11,121 bases of DNA from an uncultured Bacillaceae bacterium (lineage in GTDB: Bacteria > Bacillota > Bacilli > Bacillales > Caldibacillaceae): assembly GCA_937983015.1 (NCBI GenBank), contig CALKAK010000002.1, positions 1 to 11,121 of the forward strand, given 5' to 3'. The notes under the pieces are model-generated. The model worked only from the letters and a program-made list of their open reading frames with translations, was not told the origin of the DNA and ran no database searches. A program made the translations under genes and the position numbers. Below, one piece after another: positions 7,334-11,121 of the stretch (the stretch's first letter is position 1; every line of letters begins with the position of its first letter).

Positions 7334-7893
7334 ATGGCTTCTTCCTTGAAATCTTCTCTTTCCTTTATTTCTTGTTCGATCAACTGCTGTTCCAAATTGT
7401 GGAAAGATTTATGGAAAATATCCATGAAATCGTCGCCGTAAATATTCCTAATAATGGCAGTCAATTCTAAAATATCTGGAAATTTACCGTACAATTCTTT
7501 TAAGGGCAAGGTGCCTTGAAGGAGTGTGTTTGATTTCGGGTTGAAATCGTTTAATATGTCAAGGACGATCTTTTTCCCAGCCTCTGTCAACTGAATGTAC
7601 GTATTCCTTTTATCATCGACTTTTTTCGAAAAGGTGAGGAGCCCTCGTTCTTCTAATTTTTTGGAAAAATTGAAAGCGGTCGAAACATGCATGACACCGA
7701 ATTTCGCAACATCGGAGATCGAAGCGCCATTTAAATGGTAGGCAATCCAGAGGATGTGGTGCTCATTGATATTCAAGTCATAGGGTTTGATCCATTGTTG
7801 CCAGTCTTTTTCAGCTGCTTTCCATAATGCTTTGCTCAACTGGGCCAATTTTTGTGCAAAAACAAGGGCTTCGATCGTGTTTTCATTTTTCAT
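7330..7893 (-). CDS. hpr: Hpr (ScoC), MarR-family transition-state regulator
   Basis: This 187-residue cytoplasmic DNA-binding repressor is close to B. subtilis Hpr/ScoC, which represses extracellular protease genes (aprE, nprE), sinI and peptide permease genes during the shift to stationary phase. Residues about 10-110 are almost collinear with it, including ALVFAQKLAQLSKALWK, KPYDLNINEHHILWIAY and GVMHVSTAFNFSKKLEERG. The winged helix-turn-helix spans about 57-102, with the recognition helix near 67-82 and a wing containing DDKRNTYIQLT. The tail after about residue 165 is shorter and different from the 203-residue B. subtilis protein. The start is ATG 7893, with GAGGGTG six bases upstream on the mRNA. 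An in-frame TTG seven codons earlier lacks a ribosome site. The stop overlaps yhaI by four bases. Confidence 0.94.
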   Translation of the reverse strand: MKNENTIEALVFAQKLAQLSKALWKAAEKDWQQWIKPYDLNINEHHILWIAYHLNGASISDVAKFGVMHVSTAFNFSKKLEERGLLTFSKKVDDKRNTYIQLTEAGKKIVLDILNDFNPKSNTLLQGTLPLKELYGKFPDILELTAIIRNIYGDDFMDIFHKSFHNLEQQLIEQEIKEREDFKEEAI

Positions 7894-7952
7894 GGCTTCA
7901 CCCTCTTCGTTCAAAAATTATTTTAATAAATCAAGCAGACGGAAAACGAACG

Positions 7953-7981
7953 AGCATAATACGCATTTTTAAATTGTGCAA
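7953..7981 (-). promoter_or_regulatory. Candidate sigma-A promoter of hpr
   Basis: On the minus strand TTGCAC (7981-7976) and TATGCT (7958-7953) are 17 bases apart. An overlapping TATTAT (7961-7956) is an alternative -10. Both are imperfect, but they lie 60-70 bases upstream of the hpr start in the only suitable interval. The wider upstream block, about 7970-8095, is very AT-rich, as is common where transition-state regulators bind. No specific operator could be identified. Confidence 0.35.
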
Positions 7982-8090
7982 AAATTTACAGTTTTCTATC
8001 GTTAATTAGTTAAGTATTTTTATTTCTACAAAAAACTAAAAAATCCTTCTTATTTTAAAAAAATATCTTAAATTAATATGCCTTTGAATA

Positions 8091-8129
8091 ATAAAACGGG
8101 AACTATATGAAAAAAGTAAGTTCCCGTTT
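8091..8129 (-). terminator. Terminator of trpP
   Basis: On the minus strand AAACGGGAACT (here 8119-8129 as its complement) pairs with AGTTCCCGTTT (complement of 8094-8104) in a perfect 11-bp stem with a 14-base loop. A TTTTATTATT tract follows the stem. It is 28 bases beyond the trpP stop. The T run is short, and a weak effect in the other direction is conceivable. Confidence 0.7.
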
Positions 8130-8156
8130 GACAAAACTTTACAAAATTTTGGTATT

Positions 8157-8672
8157 TTAGGCAACTTTAATGATTTTTGTCCTTTTGACGATGACATAAA
8201 TGGCCGGATAAATCAATGCCATGACGATGCTGTTAATAAGCATTGCCGGGATCACAATTTGTAAAAAGAGTAGGAGGAATGGTGCGGGTAAACCAACGAG
8301 TAAAACCGCCGATGTTAGAAAAACCGTACCGGAAATCAATGTTCCCACCGCAGCAAGTAAACTATAAACAATGGTGGACTTCCTGTGTTTGATAAGGAAT
8401 AGCAATCCGTAAAAAGCGAATGCGGTTACGAATTTGTCGATCACATTCGGGAAAAATCCCATAGGGAAGGTTGTGGTCAATCCCGAAACGACGCCGGTTG
8501 CAAGTCCTAAAAGTAAGACGTGCTTTTTATGCGGGAAAAAGATTATGCCCATAAACAACATTAAAAGGGAAAAATCCGGCTTCATTCCTGAGCCAAACCC
8601 CGGCACGATCAGATGAAGAACAGCACCGATGGCAACGAATAAGGCCATTACGACAAGATTTTTCACGTTCAT
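8157..8672 (-). CDS. trpP: TrpP, tryptophan uptake permease
   Basis: This 171-residue, very hydrophobic protein has about five or six membrane segments. It matches B. subtilis TrpP (YhaG, 172 residues) over its length: ALFVAIGAVLH at the start, GSGMKPDFSLLMLFMGI (28-43), the loop TTTFPMGFFPNVIDKFV (67-82) and GTLISGTVFLTSAVLLVGLP (110-129). TrpP is the main high-affinity tryptophan uptake protein in B. subtilis. Its small size with duplicated GMKPD/PNxIDK elements sets it apart from larger amino-acid permeases. The start at 8672 is fixed by the ribosome site GAGGAG on the mRNA, nine bases upstream, which lies inside a run of NAG triplets. The protein is therefore expected to be made only when tryptophan is scarce. 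Its own promoter and terminator flank it, so it is monocistronic. Confidence 0.95.
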   Translation of the reverse strand: MNVKNLVVMALFVAIGAVLHLIVPGFGSGMKPDFSLLMLFMGIIFFPHKKHVLLLGLATGVVSGLTTTFPMGFFPNVIDKFVTAFAFYGLLFLIKHRKSTIVYSLLAAVGTLISGTVFLTSAVLLVGLPAPFLLLFLQIVIPAMLINSIVMALIYPAIYVIVKRTKIIKVA

Positions 8673-8674
8673 CG

Positions 8675-8702
8675 CTCAACTCTCCTCTTCTCTTCTCAAC
8701 TA
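8675..8702 (-). promoter_or_regulatory. TRAP-binding site overlapping the trpP ribosome site
   Basis: Read on the mRNA, the leader ends UAG-UU-GAG-AA-GAG-AA-GAG-GA-GAG-UU-GAG-CG and then AUG. That is six NAG triplets, all separated by exactly two bases, from 8702 down to 8675. This is the recognised form of a site for TRAP (MtrB), the ring protein that binds such repeats when loaded with tryptophan. The fourth and fifth triplets contain the ribosome site GAGGAG, so bound TRAP would block ribosome loading. B. subtilis trpP is controlled translationally by TRAP in the same manner with, as I recall, more triplets. The triplet next upstream is UUG and breaks the series. Confidence 0.92.
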
Positions 8703-8747
8703 TTCAACCCCTTTTGTACCCTGTGGCCAAAAGCGGGTATTGATGAA

Positions 8748-8756
8748 AGTATAGCA
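8748..8756 (-). promoter_or_regulatory. Extended -10 promoter of trpP
   Basis: The minus strand reads TGCTATACT here, a near-ideal extended -10. The -35 region is weak (TTTTAA at 17 bases). Transcription would start near 8741, giving a leader of about 69 nt that contains the NAG repeats just before trpP. It lies in the 120-base gap after hit. Confidence 0.7.
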
Positions 8757-8792
8757 CACTTTGGATCATTTTAAAACAGGGAATTTTTAATT

Positions 8793-9212
8793 TTACAAAT
8801 GTTTCGCGATCGTTTGGGCGATTTCTTGTAAATCTTCCTGAGTATAATCATCGTTATGGGTTTTCCAAACGGCACCGAATCCATCCCCTTTTCCGTAACG
8901 TGGAATGATATGGAGATGGATATGGAATACCGATTGTCCGGCCGCTTCACCATTATTGTTCAATACGTTTAATCCGATCGGTTCATAGGCTTTTTTCACA
9001 GCATTGGCGATCTTCGGAACGGCTTTAAATAGGTTAGCTGCCACTTCTTCTGAAAGTTCATACACATTCGGAACGTGTTCTTTCGGAATGACGAGGGTAT
9101 GTCCTTTCGTCACCTGACTCAAATCGAGAAAAGCGAAGACGTGTTCATCTTCATAAACTTTGGCAGAAGGAAGTTCGCCATTGATAATTTTGCAAAACAC
9201 GCAATCGCTCAC
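8793..9212 (-). CDS. hit: Hit, HIT-family nucleotide hydrolase (Hint-like)
   Basis: This is a histidine-triad protein of 139 residues. The N-terminal SDCVFCKIINGELPSAKVYED carries the C4/C7 zinc pair seen in many bacterial members. GHTLVIPK follows, then LNNNGEAAGQSVFHIHLHIIPR with the catalytic triad H97-x-H99-x-H101. The ending YGKGDGFGAVWKTHNDDYT is typical of B. subtilis Hit. Such enzymes cleave adenosine phosphoramidates and similar nucleotide conjugates; the physiological role in Bacillus is poorly defined. I choose GTG 9212 because GAAAGGA lies eight bases upstream on the mRNA and the resulting M-SDCVFC start fits relatives. ATG 9218 and 9221 overlap the ribosome site, and ATG 9242 lacks one. 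It is divergent from ecsA, as in B. subtilis, and has its own promoter. No clear terminator follows before the trpP promoter. Confidence 0.94.
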   Translation of the reverse strand: MSDCVFCKIINGELPSAKVYEDEHVFAFLDLSQVTKGHTLVIPKEHVPNVYELSEEVAANLFKAVPKIANAVKKAYEPIGLNVLNNNGEAAGQSVFHIHLHIIPRYGKGDGFGAVWKTHNDDYTQEDLQEIAQTIAKHL

Positions 9213-9253
9213 GACCATCATCCTTTCCATCTTTTTACTCATAAGTTTATCAC

Positions 9254-9282
9254 AATATGAAACGAGAAAAAAAGATGGTCAA
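9254..9282 (-). promoter_or_regulatory. Promoter of hit
   Basis: On the minus strand TTGACC (9282-9277) and CATATT (9259-9254) are separated by 17 bases, giving 5/6 and 4/6 matches to the sigma-A consensus. Transcription would begin near 9247, about 35 bases before GTG 9212. It lies just beyond the T run that ends the structured RNA, so hit does not depend on that transcript. Confidence 0.7.
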
Positions 9283-9297
9283 GTTCTGTCGCCAAAT

Positions 9298-9338
9298 AAA
9301 AAAGGACAAGGCCTATGTATCGCTACATAGGCCTTGCC
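9298..9338 (-). terminator. Terminator of the candidate structured RNA
   Basis: On the minus strand 9338-9324 pairs with 9319-9305 in a 15-bp stem containing one G-T pair, closed by a GCGA loop of the stable GNRA type. T6 at 9303-9298, then A and TTT follow. The tract is on the minus side only, so the direction of transcription is clear. Confidence 0.93.
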
Positions 9339-9537
9339 GTTGTGAAGGGAAATGAGCGTGGCACTTATTCATCTAGTTGCGATGGTGTCTAAAGTGTTCA
9401 AGCCCATCATCCCCATTCTTCGCATGAATTACGGATGATGCTTACCTCTTTAGACGCGGACAGGGTTTACCCTGTTTTGCGGGAATAAAGTGTCTTTCGC
9501 CAACACCCCATTTATTCGGTGGTTCATTTCCCTTCTC
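9298..9537 (-). ncRNA. Candidate structured small RNA of unknown family
   Basis: The minus strand forms an elaborate fold. A perfect 12-bp closing stem pairs 9535-9524 with 9355-9344. Four hairpins lie inside. P2 pairs 9517-9511 with 9489-9483 and 9506-9503 with 9493-9490, with a GGCGAAA-containing loop. P3 pairs 9475-9470 with 9465-9460 (6 bp, UAAA loop). P4 is a long rod pairing 9455-9448 with 9394-9387, 9443-9440 with 9403-9400, 9439-9433 with 9412-9406, and 9429-9426 with 9418-9415. P5 pairs 9384-9381 with 9373-9370. A terminator hairpin follows. A CATAAT -10 would start transcription about base 9537, exactly at the closing stem. No long ORF occupies it. It does not show the marks of 6S RNA, SRP RNA, tmRNA, RNase P RNA or a T-box. 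It could already be catalogued under a name I do not recall. Confidence 0.7.
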
Positions 9538-9542
9538 TAGTT

Positions 9543-9548
9543 ATTATG
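9543..9548 (-). promoter_or_regulatory. Possible -10 element of the structured RNA
   Basis: CATAAT on the minus strand (5/6 to TATAAT) lies six bases upstream of the start of the 12-bp closing stem. The -35 slot (CGGATA) is poor. The call rests mainly on how well its predicted start agrees with the RNA fold. Confidence 0.4.
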
Positions 9549-9608
9549 TACGGCTGGCAAAAAAATATCCGGAAAATGAAGCGAACTTTTTTGTTTTGCT
9601 CCTTTTTT

Positions 9609-9617
9609 TGTTAAACT
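9609..9617 (+). promoter_or_regulatory. Possible extended -10 promoter of ecsA-ecsB
   Basis: TGTTAAACT fits an extended -10 (TGn + TAAACT), preceded by a T-rich region with no good -35. A start near 9624 would leave a leader of about 33 nt before ecsA. It diverges from the structured RNA and hit. Confidence 0.45.
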
Positions 9618-9656
9618 GAAAGTGTGATTTTCCGAATTCGTTAAAGGAGAATGGCC

Positions 9657-10391
9657 ATGCAGTTACTGGAAGTAAAAAACTTGAGCGGGGGATATACACG
9701 CCGCAATGTCTTGCACGATCTTTCTTTCAGCGTTGATCGCGGTGAGATCGTAGCTTTGATCGGTTTGAATGGTGCGGGAAAAAGTACGACATTAAAACAC
9801 ATCATCGGTTTGTTGGAGCCGAAAGCGGGAACGATCAAAATTAATGGAACGACACTAAATGATAATCTTACCGAATATCGCCAGCAATTTACATTTATTC
9901 CAGAAACTCCAGTTCTTTATGATGAATTGACACTCAAGGAACATCTGGAATTGACCGCACGCGTTTATGGTCTCGATCAACAAACATTTTCTGAACGTCT
10001 CGCGTTCTTATTGAAAGAATTCCGAATGGAAAAACGGCTCAACTGGTTTCCGGCCCATTTTTCTAAAGGGATGAAACAGAAAGTGATGATCATGGCGGCG
10101 TTTTTAGTGGATGCGCCACTAATTGTTATCGATGAACCGTTCGTCGGACTCGATCCGCTGGCGATCAACAGCCTCTTGGCGCTCATACGGGAACGGCAAA
10201 AGCAGGGAGCGGGGATCCTCATGTCGACGCATATCTTGGCGACAGCGGAAAAATATTGCGATCGCTTTATTCTCATCCATGAAGGCAGGATCCGTGCTCA
10301 AGGAAATTTGGCGGAGTTACGCCAGCAATTCCACATGCCAGATGCGGATCTCGATGATATTTATTTAAATCTTGTGAAGGATGAAGAGTAA
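9657..10391 (+). CDS. ecsA: EcsA, ABC transporter ATP-binding protein
   Basis: This 244-residue cytoplasmic ATPase has all ABC motifs. Walker A is GLNGAGKST (36-44, K42), the Q-loop is at Q77, the signature is in the unusual form FSKGMKQK (135-142), Walker B is LIVIDEP (155-161), the D-loop is GLDP (164-167) and the switch histidine is H192 in STHILA. The stretches FIPETPVLYDELTLKEHLELTARVYGL and LLKEFRMEKRLNWFPAHFSKGMKQKVMIM are nearly identical to recalled B. subtilis EcsA. With EcsB it forms an exporter-type complex needed for protein secretion, competence, sporulation and regulated proteolysis by the site-2 protease RasP; the transported substrate was long unclear. ATG 9657 is chosen because AAAGGAG (9643-9649) lies seven bases upstream. 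ATG 9651 is only one base from it. The stop codon overlaps the ecsB start. Confidence 0.96.
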   Translation: MQLLEVKNLSGGYTRRNVLHDLSFSVDRGEIVALIGLNGAGKSTTLKHIIGLLEPKAGTIKINGTTLNDNLTEYRQQFTFIPETPVLYDELTLKEHLELTARVYGLDQQTFSERLAFLLKEFRMEKRLNWFPAHFSKGMKQKVMIMAAFLVDAPLIVIDEPFVGLDPLAINSLLALIRERQKQGAGILMSTHILATAEKYCDRFILIHEGRIRAQGNLAELRQQFHMPDADLDDIYLNLVKDEE

Positions 10392-11121
10392 TGGATGGAG
10401 TAACGCTTTGGCACAGACGGTTCCGTGAATGGTTAAGGGAGTTTCTCCGCTACGGCCGGTTTATCTTCAATGACCATTTGATGGTCATCCTTATTCTAAC
10501 AATTGGCGCTGGTACATATTATTATCAAGATTTTTTGCAATTGTTGCCGCAGGAGTTTCCCGGTCGATTATTTTTCGCCCTGTTATACGGCTGGCTTTTG
10601 ATAACAGGTCAGGTAACGACCTTTTTAAAAGCACCGGATACGATATTTCTTCTTCCTGCGGAAAGCCGGTTACGTCCCTATTTTTTACGAGCGTTTCTCT
10701 ATACATATGTCACCCAGGCTTTCATCACCGTCCTCATCAGTTTGCTTTTAGCACCTATGTATTTGGAAACGGTTCGGGGCCCCGGATTTTTACTATTTTT
10801 ATTTCTGAGCTTGCTATTGAAGCTCATTAACTTATGGATTCGCTGGCAAATGTATTATGAAAGTGATGCGACGTTCGCTCGATTTGATCGAATTCTTTGT
10901 TTTGCTTTAAACGCGGTCGCCCTTTATCTATTTTTAGACGGCGCCCTATTTTTTAGTGCGGTTGTTTTAGTGTTACAAATTTTATACGGTCTCTACTTTT
11001 TTGGGAGGAACAAGGAGCGAACTGTACCGTGGGAACTTTTGATCTCTTTAGAGGAACAGCGCTTGATGAGATTTTATCGTTTTGCCAACTTGTTTACGGA
11101 TGTCCCTCACTTGCGTAGTCA
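10391..11121 (+). CDS. ecsB: EcsB, membrane subunit of the Ecs ABC transporter, 5' part
   Basis: The frame runs from ATG 10391 to the right edge without a stop, 243 codons of a protein that is about 408 residues in B. subtilis. It begins with a short basic cytoplasmic segment (WHRRFREWLREFLRYGRF). Hydrophobic helices follow around residues 33-50, 58-75, 98-118, 123-140 and 170-205, with a conserved loop LKAPDTIFLLPAESRL. The stretch LISLEEQRLMRFYRFANLFTDVPHL near the edge is characteristic of EcsB. The start overlaps the ecsA stop as TAATG, and AAGGA at 10377-10381 lies nine bases upstream, so translation is coupled to EcsA, its ATPase partner. The C-terminal half and the usual next gene, ecsC, are outside the window. 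Confidence 0.93.
   Translation, partial: MDGVTLWHRRFREWLREFLRYGRFIFNDHLMVILILTIGAGTYYYQDFLQLLPQEFPGRLFFALLYGWLLITGQVTTFLKAPDTIFLLPAESRLRPYFLRAFLYTYVTQAFITVLISLLLAPMYLETVRGPGFLLFLFLSLLLKLINLWIRWQMYYESDATFARFDRILCFALNAVALYLFLDGALFFSAVVLVLQILYGLYFFGRNKERTVPWELLISLEEQRLMRFYRFANLFTDVPHLRS

Noticed and set aside
7979..7998. CodY-box-like sequence around TTTACAGTTTTC upstream of hpr
   Set aside because: At least six mismatches to the 15-base CodY consensus by eye, no better than chance in AT-rich DNA.
8127..8136. TTTGACAAAA, whose complement TTTTGTCAAA resembles a Spo0A box
   Set aside because: It lies between the trpP stop and its terminator, more than 230 bases from the hpr start and far from any promoter found here. 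One short match in AT-rich DNA is expected by chance.
9449..9526. Minus-strand 25-codon ORF (MNHRINGVLAKDT...) at the 5' end of the structured RNA, with a purine-rich AGAAGGG before it
   Set aside because: The spacing from the purine stretch to ATG is only about 4 bases or fewer, and the ribosome site and start would be buried in the perfect 12-bp closing stem. A leader peptide is possible but not supported.
9298..9537. Identification of the structured RNA as 6S RNA
   Set aside because: 6S RNA is one long rod with a central open bubble. This sequence forms a closed junction with four separate hairpins, and the B. subtilis 6S genes are in other neighbourhoods.
1..11121. CRISPR arrays, insertion sequences, prophage or tRNA/rRNA genes
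   Set aside because: No direct-repeat array, transposase-like ORF, terminal inverted repeats with target duplications, or tRNA-like fold was noticed; the window looks like conserved core chromosome.

Overview
The window is a stretch of Bacillaceae core chromosome. The gene content and order (yhaP, yhaO-yhaN, yhaM, yhaL, yhaI, then hpr/scoC, trpP and hit on the minus strand, then ecsA-ecsB) match the Bacillus subtilis prsA-hpr-ecs neighbourhood. Rho-independent terminators, strong AGGAGG-type ribosome sites and extended TGnTATACT-type promoters also fit a Firmicute. The proteins look like clear but fairly distant relatives of the B. subtilis ones, suggesting a Geobacillus/Caldibacillus-like genus. 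The genus is inferred from recalled sequences, not from a search.

Left part (1-5827, plus strand): the 3' end of the ABC-type permease yhaP ends at a strong terminator. The overlapping pair yhaO (Mre11/SbcD-like phosphoesterase) and yhaN (Rad50/SbcC-like ATPase) follows. YhaN carries a predicted two-helix membrane hairpin in the middle of its coiled coil, where Rad50 and SbcC carry a zinc hook. yhaM (OB-fold plus HD-domain 3'-5' exoribonuclease) follows behind its own extended -10 promoter.

Middle part (5828-7333, plus strand): a 390-base stretch without a confident gene holds a good terminator with a possible competing antiterminator pairing. A weak unknown ORF, the small membrane protein gene yhaL with its terminator, and yhaI come next. 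yhaI meets hpr tail to tail, and the two stop codons overlap at a TTAA.

Right part (7330-9212, minus strand): hpr (transition-state MarR-type regulator), trpP (tryptophan permease) and hit (HIT hydrolase). The trpP leader has six NAG triplets spaced exactly two bases apart, ending two bases before the start codon and covering the ribosome site. This is a classic site for TRAP, the tryptophan-activated RNA-binding protein. prsA, yhaH and serC, which lie among these genes in B. subtilis as I recall it, are not present here.

hit-ecsA interval (9213-9656): besides the hit and ecsA promoters, it contains what looks like a free-standing structured RNA of about 240 nt on the minus strand. It has a perfect 12-bp closing stem around four hairpins and a 15-bp GNRA-capped terminator with a U run. 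I do not recognise the family, and this is the best candidate for something undescribed. The window ends inside ecsB, translationally coupled to ecsA.
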